Of a DNA stretch of 5,314 bases, positions 1 through 5,290 are shown one piece after another; the first letter of the stretch is position 1; each line of letters opens with the position of its first letter. Origin of the DNA: Acidobacteriota bacterium (lineage in GTDB: Bacteria; Acidobacteriota; Terriglobia; Terriglobales; Acidobacteriaceae); the NCBI GenBank assembly GCA_021781255.1, contig JAJXXG010000286.1, forward strand, positions 1-5,314, written 5' to 3'. The translations under genes were made by a program, and so were the position numbers. The notes beneath the pieces are model-generated. The model did no database searches. It was not told the DNA's origin and saw nothing but the letters and a program-made list of their open reading frames with translations.

Positions 1-2
1 CC

Positions 3-29
3 CACGAACGCAACGCAAAGATGTTGTGA
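3..29 (+). CDS. Possible 3' end of an upstream gene (partial)
   Basis: The frame entering from the left edge reads HERNAKML and ends at TGA 27-29. This stop overlaps the GTG at 26-28 as GTGA, an arrangement typical of translationally coupled genes in an operon. Only eight codons are visible, so the product cannot be named and the call rests on the overlap alone. The dprA frame is also open to the left edge, so the overlap could be chance and dprA could start further upstream. Confidence 0.22.
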   Translation, partial: HERNAKML

Positions 30-1255
30 AGGATGATGCCGGTGCGCTGGAGAGCGCTTGCCGGACGCAGAAGATGACAAGTTTGCCCGAGGAAAAGGCT
101 GGCGCGGCCGCTGCGCGCCCGGAGGAAGACAGTCTGGCGTGGCTGGCCCTGGCGATGGCGCCGGGACTGGGTCCGAGGCGCATTCTGGAGGCCAGCCGGG
201 AGTGGAGCGCGCCGCGCGAGATCTTCCGCATGTCGTTGACCGAGCTGGAGGCGATGCGGTTTCCGGCGCACGTGGCGCAGTATGTGTTTGACGGCAAGGC
301 GCGCCAGGTGGCCGAGGAGGAATGGGCCAGGACGACCGCGCTCGGCGCGAGGATCGTGAGCCTGAGCAGCCCGGAGTATCCGGAGCGGCTGCGCGAGATA
401 TATGATCCGCCGCCGGTGCTGTGGGTGCGAGGCAATGCACAACTGCTGGCGCGGCCGTCGATTGCGATTGTGGGCACGCGGCATCCTTCGCCGTATGGCT
501 CCGGCGTGGCCGAGATGCTGGCGCGGGACCTGGCGGCGCGGCGCATGCTGGTGGTGAGCGGCATGGCGCGCGGCATTGACACCTGTGCGCACAAGGGCGC
601 GCTGGCGGCGCGGATGCCCACGGTGGCCGTGTGGGGCACGGGGATCGACGTGATCTATCCCAAAGAAAACAAGAAGCTGGCCGAAGAGATTCTGGCGGCG
701 GGCGGGGCGATTGTGAGCGAGTTGCCGGTGGGGACGTTTCCCGCGCCGCAGAATTTTCCGCGCAGGAACCGGATTTTGAGCGGGGTGAGCGTGGGGGTGC
801 TGGTGGTGGAGGCCAGCGAGAACTCCGGGACGCGCGTGACCGCACGCTGCGCGGAGGAGCAGAACCGCGACCTGTTTGCCGTGCCGGGGAACGTGACGAA
901 CAAGAGCTCGTGGACGCCTAACACGCTGATTAAGCAGGGCGCGAAGCTGGTGGCGACGTGGGAGGACGTGTGGGAAGAGCTGTCCTCGCAGGTGCGGCTG
1001 GAGCTGGAGGCGGAGAACGGGTTTGAATCCAAACCGGCAGCCGGAGCATCTTTGTTGCCGGACCCGGCATTGCGACCTGAAGAGGCGCTGGTGCTGGAGG
1101 TGCTGCGCAGCGACGAGTCCCTGCAGATGGACGAGATTCTGGAGCGGATGGAGACGCAACTGACGTCCTCGGAAGTGTTTACGGCGCTGTTTGAGCTGGA
1201 GATTGCGGGGCGCGTGCGGCAGTTGCCGGGCAAGAACTATGTGCGCACCCTGTGA
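26..1255 (+). CDS. dprA: DNA-processing protein DprA (Smf), RecA loader in natural transformation
   Basis: DprA is a cytoplasmic protein that binds incoming single-stranded DNA and loads RecA onto it during transformation; it is also widespread in species not known to be competent. The 409 residues show three parts in order. Residues 36-75 form a helical SAM/HhH-like region (GLGPRR at 47-52). About 115-320 is the Rossmann-like core, with VGTRHPSPYG from 149, SGMARGID 178-185, GTGIDVIYP 204-212, FPRRNRILSG 244-253, EASENSGT 262-269 and FAVPG 284-288. About 350-407 is a C-terminal winged helix. The length is normal for three-domain members. The segment usually written G-x-N-x-LI reads T-P-N-T-L-I at 297-302, so a commonly glycine position is Thr. 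The start is uncertain. GTG 26 has only a weak AAAG upstream, ATG 74 has a distant GGA at 63-65, and the frame is open to the window edge. The core begins after both, so identity is unaffected. A probable terminator follows. Confidence 0.97.
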   Translation: MKDDAGALESACRTQKMTSLPEEKAGAAAARPEEDSLAWLALAMAPGLGPRRILEASREWSAPREIFRMSLTELEAMRFPAHVAQYVFDGKARQVAEEEWARTTALGARIVSLSSPEYPERLREIYDPPPVLWVRGNAQLLARPSIAIVGTRHPSPYGSGVAEMLARDLAARRMLVVSGMARGIDTCAHKGALAARMPTVAVWGTGIDVIYPKENKKLAEEILAAGGAIVSELPVGTFPAPQNFPRRNRILSGVSVGVLVVEASENSGTRVTARCAEEQNRDLFAVPGNVTNKSSWTPNTLIKQGAKLVATWEDVWEELSSQVRLELEAENGFESKPAAGASLLPDPALRPEEALVLEVLRSDESLQMDEILERMETQLTSSEVFTALFELEIAGRVRQLPGKNYVRTL

Positions 1256-1263
1256 GGTTGGCG

Positions 1264-1297
1264 GCCGGCAGCGCGCGTTGGCGGCAGGCATTTTTTT
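1264..1297 (+). terminator. Probable rho-independent terminator of dprA
   Basis: Nine bases after the dprA stop, GCCGGCAGC (1264-1272) can pair with GCGGCAGGC (1281-1289) in seven of nine positions, around an 8-base loop. An A and a run of seven T (1291-1297) follow. A GC-rich hairpin plus T7 in a GC-rich genome is a fair intrinsic terminator. The two mismatches (G/A and A/G) weaken the stem, so read-through into topA is possible. Confidence 0.5.
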
Positions 1298-1335
1298 ACA
1301 CAAGTCCCAAGCAGCGAAAAAGGCAACAGAATTGG

Positions 1336-1386
1336 TGGTTTCCGGAACGCGGTGCCCGGAAAAAATTTGTTTGCGAGTGGAAACCA
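1336..1386. promoter_or_regulatory. Nested, mutually exclusive inverted repeats upstream of topA
   Basis: TTTCCGG (1339-1345) and CCGGAAA (1356-1362) form a perfect 7-bp inverted repeat with a 10-base spacer. An overlapping left arm, TGGTTTCC (1336-1343), is perfectly complementary to GGAAACCA (1379-1386) across 35 bases. The two pairings share bases 1339-1343, so an RNA could form only one at a time. The short repeat could equally be a DNA operator for a dimeric regulator. No known riboswitch or factor is recognised, and the function is inferred only from symmetry. Confidence 0.35.
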
Positions 1387-1449
1387 AGCCGTCTGCCGTG
1401 TTAGTTTGCAACTTTCGTAGCTCGTTTTTCTCGAGGAGGAGAGCGCATC

Positions 1450-1477
1450 GACGGCGCAGAGGCAATTTAGACGGCGC
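1450..1477. repeat. Direct repeat GACGGCGC, 20-bp period
   Basis: GACGGCGC occurs at 1450-1457 and again at 1470-1477, exactly 20 bp apart, with a shorter GACGG at 1486-1490. A spacing near two helical turns puts both copies on the same face of DNA, as in some regulator sites. The motif is short and GC-rich, so chance is a serious alternative. Confidence 0.3.
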
Positions 1478-1491
1478 GCCGGTGAGACGGA

Positions 1492-1563
1492 ATGAGGGTG
1501 TTCGAGTCCAACAGCACGAACACAGTGAAGTGGTTTTTGGTAATTAAGGATGGCAATGAGTAA
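1492..1563 (+). CDS. Candidate 23-codon leader ORF overlapping the topA start
   Basis: ATG 1492 opens a frame encoding MRVFESNSTNTV followed by KWFLVIKDGNE, ending at TAA 1561-1563. It covers both possible topA starts in a different frame. GGTGAG (1481-1486) lies 5 bases upstream as a weak ribosome site. Third positions are mostly G or C, and the composition is protein-like rather than the Arg-rich output usual for shadow frames here. Ribosomes finishing this ORF would clear the topA initiation site and its upstream hairpin, so a coupling or attenuating leader peptide is conceivable. A chance ORF of this length is also easy to get, and I recognise no homologue. Confidence 0.22.
   Translation: MRVFESNSTNTVKWFLVIKDGNE
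1498..1523 (+). promoter_or_regulatory. Perfect 7-bp hairpin in the topA leader
   Basis: GTGTTCG (1498-1504) is the exact reverse complement of CGAACAC (1517-1523), with a 12-base loop. It ends 22 bases before the Shine-Dalgarno AAGGA of topA. No T-run follows directly (the nearest is TTTTT at about 1533-1537), so it is a poor terminator. It may be a 5' UTR structure or an operator. The TTCGAGTCC inside resembles a tRNA T-arm, but the T stem does not pair. Confidence 0.35.
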
Positions 1564-4225
1564 AGCACTGGTGATTGTCGAGTCGCCGGCCAAGGCAAAG
1601 ACGATCGAGAAGTATCTTGGCAAGGGATTTGAGGTTCGTGCGTCCATTGGACACATCATGGACCTGCCCAAGAACGACATTGGCGTGGAGCTGAAGAAGC
1701 GGACGTTTGTGCCGGAGCTGATTGTTTCGCCCGGCAAGGAAAAGGTCGTTGAGCAGTTGAAGAAGGCCGCGGCAAAGGCGGACGAGATTTATCTGGCGCC
1801 TGACCCGGATCGCGAAGGCGAAGCGATTGCGTATCACCTGGCTCTGCAGCTGGGCGGGAACGCCAAAGAGAGAAAGAAGATTCATCGCATCACGTTCAAC
1901 GAGATTACGAAGAAGGCCGTGCAGGAGGCCTTCCAGCATGCGCGGGACGTGGACAAGAACCTGGTGGATGCGCAGCAGACGCGGCGCGTGCTGGACCGTC
2001 TGGTGGGCTACCAGATCTCTCCGCTGCTGTGGGACAAGGTGCGGCGGGGACTGTCAGCGGGGCGCGTGCAGACGGTGGCGGTGCGCCTGATTGTGGAACG
2101 TGAGCGCGAGATTCGCGCCTTCAACCCGGTGGAGTACTGGACGCTGGAAGCGCAACTGCATCCGGAGAAGCAGGCGGACAAGAGCTTCAAGGCGCGGCTG
2201 GTGGGCATCGGCGGCGAGGCGCTGCGCGTGCCGAACGGGCAGGACAAGGACGGCAAGCCGCAGTACCTGAACAATGCGCTGGCAGATAAGGCGTCGATGG
2301 ACGAGGTGATGGCCGCGCTGGAGAAGGCGCGGTGGTCGCTGACCGCGGTGCAGGCGCGCGAGCAGCAGCGACGTCCGCTGCCGCCGTTCATCACCAGCCA
2401 GTTGCAGCGCGATGCCGCGAACAAGCTGGGCTTTAACGTTCGCCGCACGATGGGCGTGGCGCAGCGGCTGTATGAGGGCGTGGACCTGGGACCGGAGGGC
2501 ACGACGGGCCTGATTACGTATATGCGTACCGACTCGCCGCGCGTGGCGCCGGAGGCCAAGGTGGCGGCGCGCGAGTGGATTGAGAAGACGCTGGGCTCGA
2601 AGTATCTGCCGGACAAGCCGAACGAGTTCCGGGGCAAGAAGGATGCGCAGGACGCGCACGAGGCGATACGGCCGACGGATGCCACGCGCACGCCGGAGTC
2701 GATTGCGCGCTACCTGAGCGACGAGCAGTTGAAGCTCTACACGCTGATCTGGAAGCGGTTTGTGGCCTCGCAGATGGTTCCGGCGGTGTATGACATTACG
2801 ACGGCCAGCATTGCCGCCGCTTCCGCAAAGACGGGCAAGACGTATGACTTTCGTGCCAGCGGATCGGTGCTGCGATTTGACGGCTTCCTGAAGGTCTATG
2901 AGATGTCGGAGGAGAAGAAGGGCGACGAGGACGAGACCTCGAACCGCCTGCCCAGCCTGGACGGCGTGAAGACGCTGGAGCCGGAACAGATTGTGCCGGA
3001 GCAGCACTTTACCGAGCCACCGCCGCGATACAACGAAGCGTCGCTGGTGAAGGAGCTGGAAGAGCGGGGCATAGGGCGGCCATCCACGTATGCGTCGATC
3101 ATCAATACGATTCAGGATCGCGAGTACGTGGTGAAGCACGGCGGATCGCGCGGACGGTTCTATCCGACCGAGATCGGCGTGGTGGTCTGCGAGCTGCTGG
3201 TGAAGAACTTTGGGTACATCTTCGATACCAAGTACACGGCGAAGCTGGAAGAAGAGCTGGACGACATCGAAGAAGGCAAGGAGAAGTGGACCGATCTGCT
3301 GAGTGGCTTCTACGACTACTTTGAGGACGAGCTCAAGGATGCCAGCAAGAACATGGAAGACATCAAGCGGATGGAGCATCTGACGGACGAGAAGTGCGAC
3401 GTGTGCGGCTCTCCGCTGCTGCTGAAGTGGGGCAAGTTTGGCAGCTTCTTCTCGTGCTCGGCGTACAACAAGAAGGACCCGACGAGCTGCACGTTCACCA
3501 AGGAGAACATTGCCGCCAAGCCGGACCTGAATACGCCCGAGGCGCAGGAGGCCGGCGATACGGAAGAGTATTGCGAGAACTGCGGCCGGGTGATGGTGCT
3601 GAAGCGCGGGCCGTGGGGTCCGTTTATGAGCTGCCCCGGCTACAACGAGGATCCGCCGTGCAAGACGATTCGCAAGCTGAGCCAGAAGCAGCAGCAAAAG
3701 CCGCCGGAGCCGACCGGCGAGGCCTGCCCGGTGTGCGGCAAGCCGCTGGTGCTGCGGCAGGGCGCGTATGGCGAGTTTGTGTCCTGCTCGGGGTATCCCA
3801 AGTGCAAGTACGTGAAGCAGAACCTGATTGAAGGGATGAAGTGCCCGAAGTGCGGCGAGGGCGATATTGCCGAACGCAAGGCGCGGCGGGGCAACGTCTT
3901 CTGGGGTTGCACGAACTATCCCAAGTGCGACTTTACGTCGAACTACAAGCCGGTGCCGAAGAAGTGTCCGCAGTGTGGCAGCCCGTACCTGGTGGAGAAG
4001 ACGCTGAAGGACGGCGTCTACCTGGAGTGCCCGAACAAGAAGAAGGTGGCGGAAGAAGAGAGCGCACCGAAGAAGCGCGGCAAGAAGGCTGCGGAGACGA
4101 CGGAGGCCGCAGTAGCCTGCTCGTACTCGAAGCGCATCGGGAATGCGCCGCCGCCTCCGACAGCGGAGACGCACGGGCCGGTGGTGGAGAAGGCAAGCAA
4201 GAAGAAAGAGCTGCAGCCGGCGTAA
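1556..4225 (+). CDS. topA: DNA topoisomerase I (type IA), TopA, with five C-terminal zinc-ribbon units
   Basis: TopA relaxes negatively supercoiled DNA by cutting one strand through a 5'-phosphotyrosine link, and counters gyrase behind RNA polymerase. ATG 1556 is chosen because AAGGA (1546-1550) sits 5 bases before it and because MSKALVIVESPAKAKTI is the usual family N-terminus. ATG 1550 would add two residues but overlaps that site. From 1556 the protein has 889 residues (E. coli has 865). The Toprim domain (about 2-115) carries E9, K13 and the acidic triad D83/D85/E87 in DPDREGE. The catalytic Tyr is Y322 in ITYMRTDS, with R324 beside it. HEAIRPTD starts at 368 and GIGRPSTYA at 505. Four complete C4 zinc ribbons follow (Cys 614/617/634/645, 673/676/693/702, 724/727/744/750, 763/766/785/791). 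A fifth has only three nearby Cys (804/807/825). The tail is Lys-, Ala- and Pro-rich. All catalytic residues are intact. Confidence 0.99.
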   Translation: MSKALVIVESPAKAKTIEKYLGKGFEVRASIGHIMDLPKNDIGVELKKRTFVPELIVSPGKEKVVEQLKKAAAKADEIYLAPDPDREGEAIAYHLALQLGGNAKERKKIHRITFNEITKKAVQEAFQHARDVDKNLVDAQQTRRVLDRLVGYQISPLLWDKVRRGLSAGRVQTVAVRLIVEREREIRAFNPVEYWTLEAQLHPEKQADKSFKARLVGIGGEALRVPNGQDKDGKPQYLNNALADKASMDEVMAALEKARWSLTAVQAREQQRRPLPPFITSQLQRDAANKLGFNVRRTMGVAQRLYEGVDLGPEGTTGLITYMRTDSPRVAPEAKVAAREWIEKTLGSKYLPDKPNEFRGKKDAQDAHEAIRPTDATRTPESIARYLSDEQLKLYTLIWKRFVASQMVPAVYDITTASIAAASAKTGKTYDFRASGSVLRFDGFLKVYEMSEEKKGDEDETSNRLPSLDGVKTLEPEQIVPEQHFTEPPPRYNEASLVKELEERGIGRPSTYASIINTIQDREYVVKHGGSRGRFYPTEIGVVVCELLVKNFGYIFDTKYTAKLEEELDDIEEGKEKWTDLLSGFYDYFEDELKDASKNMEDIKRMEHLTDEKCDVCGSPLLLKWGKFGSFFSCSAYNKKDPTSCTFTKENIAAKPDLNTPEAQEAGDTEEYCENCGRVMVLKRGPWGPFMSCPGYNEDPPCKTIRKLSQKQQQKPPEPTGEACPVCGKPLVLRQGAYGEFVSCSGYPKCKYVKQNLIEGMKCPKCGEGDIAERKARRGNVFWGCTNYPKCDFTSNYKPVPKKCPQCGSPYLVEKTLKDGVYLECPNKKKVAEEESAPKKRGKKAAETTEAAVACSYSKRIGNAPPPPTAETHGPVVEKASKKKELQPA

Positions 4226-4231
4226 GCGGCG

Positions 4232-4257
4232 GGGTCTTTCCCGAGAGGGAGAGGCCC
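4232..4257 (+). terminator. Strong GAGA-tetraloop hairpin after topA
   Basis: Six bases after the topA stop, GGGTCTTTCCC (4232-4242) pairs along all 11 positions with GGGAGAGGCCC (4247-4257), using two G-U wobbles. The loop is GAGA, a GNRA tetraloop closed by C-G. The following bases, TGTGTGCTTATG, are only mildly T-rich, so this is not a textbook intrinsic terminator. It may end transcription weakly or protect the 3' end of topA mRNA. It also argues against a start at GTG 4259 for the next gene. Confidence 0.55.
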
Positions 4258-4293
4258 TGTGTGCTTATGGGAGCGGGACTGCGCCCGATCCGG

Positions 4294-4302
4294 TAATATC
4301 AT
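4294..4302 (+). promoter_or_regulatory. Weak candidate -10 element before the 152-residue gene
   Basis: TAATATCAT is an AT island in GC-rich DNA. It contains TATCAT (4297-4302, five of six matches to TATAAT) and TAATAT (4294-4299, four of six). GGGACT at 4275-4280 is 16 bases before TATCAT but matches TTGACA at only three positions. Transcription from here would begin at or within the Shine-Dalgarno GGAG (4307-4310), giving a very short leader. This makes the call doubtful. Confidence 0.2.
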
Positions 4303-4318
4303 TCGCGGAGACCTGGTG

Positions 4319-4777
4319 ATGGAACGGATGCTGGCAACGCCGGCGGACGCCGAGATTATTTTGAAGCTGTATGAGCTGCGCACGGAGCCGGTGATGCGCC
4401 AGGCGCGGGCCTGGATGACGGGTGAGTTCTGGCCGGCCACGGTGGATGAGTTCTTTGCCGTGGCGGGCAATCCGGCGGATCCGCATAACCCCTGGTTCCG
4501 GCAGGTGGTGACCTACTGGGAGATGGCGGCGGCGCTGGTGCTGCACGGGGCGGTCTCTGCCGACATGTTTGTGGACTGCAACGGCGAGGGGTTTTTCCTG
4601 CTGGCCAAGTTTGCGCACCTGCTGGAGGGAATCCGAGAGCGGAATCCGGGATTTCTGGTGAAGACCTCGGAGGTGGTGCAGCGTTTTTCGGCAGCGGCGG
4701 CGCGATATGAGACGGTGCTGAAGAACCTGGAGGCGCGGCGAAAGGGTTTGCAGCCGGCTACAGCGGCGGCCCGCTGA
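4319..4777 (+). CDS. Conserved-looking protein of unknown function, 152 residues
   Basis: I do not recognise this family with confidence and assign no function. ATG 4319 is preferred because GGAG (4307-4310) lies 8 bases upstream. The frame opens at GTG 4259, but that start falls just after the topA hairpin and would add an unlikely CLWERDCARSG-type leader. There is no signal peptide and no clear membrane span, so it is probably cytoplasmic. The sequence looks largely helical and is aromatic in its first half: W32, W38, F45, F46, W59, F60, Y66, W67. The segment NPWFRQVVTYWEMAAALV (57-74) and the acidic FVDCNGEGFF (84-93) look the most conserved-like. The C-terminal 30 residues are Ala/Arg/Lys-rich. 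The single Cys is C87. Codon use matches its neighbours, so recent transfer is not suggested. It is followed 62 or 101 bases later by the exported-protein gene and may share a transcript with it. Confidence 0.85.
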   Translation: MERMLATPADAEIILKLYELRTEPVMRQARAWMTGEFWPATVDEFFAVAGNPADPHNPWFRQVVTYWEMAAALVLHGAVSADMFVDCNGEGFFLLAKFAHLLEGIRERNPGFLVKTSEVVQRFSAAAARYETVLKNLEARRKGLQPATAAAR

Positions 4778-4791
4778 TTGTGATGCGGCCA

Positions 4792-4820
4792 AATTTTGAA
4801 ATTCTGTGGCCTTGTGCAAT
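4792..4820 (+). promoter_or_regulatory. Weak promoter-like AT island before the exported-protein gene
   Basis: TTGAAA at 4796-4801 matches the -35 consensus at five of six positions and lies inside AATTT-TG-AAATT (4792-4803), a small symmetric AT-rich block. The best -10-like hexamer, TGCAAT (4815-4820), is only 13 bases downstream, shorter than the normal 16-18. It may be a real but divergent promoter or just AT-rich spacer. Confidence 0.22.
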
Positions 4821-4839
4821 GGTAGCTCGAAGGAGCATC

Positions 4840-5202
4840 ATGAAGGTCGGAACAACGTTTGATTCCCCGGAGGTTCATGTGAAGAAGATTGTTGCAGGAA
4901 TGGTACTGGCTTTTTCGGCGATTGCGGTGACGGCGAATGCGGCTGACGCCACCAAGCTGAATGGCTGGATTTCCGATTCGATGTGCGGCGCCAAGCATGC
5001 TGGAACAGGCGCTGCGTGCGTGAAGAAGTGCGTTGAGGGCGGCATGAAGCCGGTCTTCGTGGACGAGGCCAAGAAGGCTGTGTGGAGCATCGATAACCCC
5101 GATGCGGTGAAGAACTTCTATGGCGACCACGTGAAGGTAACCGCATCTGTGGATGCGGCCAAGAAGAGCGTTCACATCGACTCGATTGCCGCTGCCAAGT
5201 AG
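4840..5202 (+). CDS. Small exported three-cysteine protein of unknown function (acidobacterial type)
   Basis: Two in-frame starts each have a ribosome site. ATG 4840 follows AAGGAG (4830-4835) by 4 bases and gives 120 residues. GTG 4879 follows CCGGAGG (4867-4873) by 5 bases and gives 107. The shorter form is a classic Sec signal peptide: KK at 2-3, a hydrophobic core to about residue 18, and TANA before ADATK, so cleavage is likely after residue 21. The longer form adds 13 mostly polar residues ahead of it. The mature protein begins NGWISDSMCGAKHAG and carries Cys 36, 47 and 51 plus His 40 (107-residue numbering). A compact, probably beta-rich part follows with VFVD, GDHVKVTASV and SVHIDSIAAAK, suggesting a small OB-like barrel. 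I recall many such proteins in Acidobacteria, possibly the family filed as DUF5818, but this is unverified. No function is known to me. The Cys/His cluster suggests metal binding or disulfides in the periplasm. Confidence 0.88.
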   Translation: MKVGTTFDSPEVHVKKIVAGMVLAFSAIAVTANAADATKLNGWISDSMCGAKHAGTGAACVKKCVEGGMKPVFVDEAKKAVWSIDNPDAVKNFYGDHVKVTASVDAAKKSVHIDSIAAAK

Positions 5203-5207
5203 GTTTT

Positions 5208-5242
5208 CGGCGTGGCGTTCCACAGGCGGACTCGCCACGCCG
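5208..5242 (+). terminator. Perfect 10-bp hairpin after the exported-protein gene
   Basis: CGGCGTGGCG (5208-5217) is the exact reverse complement of CGCCACGCCG (5233-5242), with a 15-base loop, starting 5 bases after the TAG stop. The stem is very GC-rich, but TTCAAACTC follows it rather than a T-run. Position and strength suggest it ends the transcript or shields its 3' end, without the standard U-tract. Confidence 0.5.
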
Positions 5243-5290
5243 TTCAAACTCTGCTAGTGTCTTATCCGTCGACCTCTCCAAGGATGCTTT

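Larger units (their letters stand above)
1256..1549. other. dprA-topA intergenic region, repeat-rich
   Basis: This gap is visibly less GC-rich than the flanking genes. It holds the dprA terminator, inverted repeats at 1336-1386 and 1498-1523, direct repeats at 1450-1477, and a 23-codon ORF from 1492. I looked for -35/-10 pairs and found none convincing. TTTACA at 1295-1300 resembles a -35, and TGTTAGTTT at 1399-1407 resembles an extended -10, but neither has a partner at proper spacing. GAGGAGGAG at 1433-1441 resembles a Shine-Dalgarno sequence, but no start codon follows it. A topA promoter is expected here but cannot be placed. Confidence 0.6.

Noticed and set aside
655..1233. 192-codon minus-strand frame opposite dprA
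   Set aside because: Ser-rich low-complexity product that mirrors dprA codons; no motif or convincing ribosome site.
1295..1323. TTTACA as a -35 box for topA
   Set aside because: Overlaps the terminator T-run and has no -10-like hexamer 16-18 bases downstream.
1433..1441. Strong Shine-Dalgarno-like GAGGAGGAG
   Set aside because: No ATG, GTG or TTG at usable spacing downstream; probably part of a purine-rich spacer.
1496..1514. tRNA T-arm-like GTTCGAGTCC
   Set aside because: The flanking bases do not form a T stem, and no acceptor, D-arm or anticodon arm is present upstream.
1191..1547. 118-codon + frame from the end of dprA through the gap
   Set aside because: Overlaps the dprA end, crosses the probable terminator and yields an Arg/Cys-rich non-protein-like sequence without a good start.
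1237..1737. Minus-strand frames across the dprA-topA gap and topA start
   Set aside because: They run into the topA coding region as antisense shadows and have no recognisable domain or supported start.
2054..4174. 706-codon open frame on the minus strand opposite topA
   Set aside because: Its length follows from the strong G/C third-position bias of topA. The product is Arg/Leu/His-rich with no recognisable domain, and topA on the other strand is unambiguous.
4259..4318. GTG 4259 as the start of the 152-residue protein
   Set aside because: It overlaps the hairpin region after topA, lacks a ribosome site and adds an atypical N-terminus. ATG 4319 has GGAG at good spacing.
5243..5267. Promoter-like TTCAAA and TGCTAGTGT before the right-edge gene
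   Set aside because: The hexamers are only 6 bases apart and no other pair has proper spacing. TGCTAGTGT could be an extended -10, but this is too weak to list.
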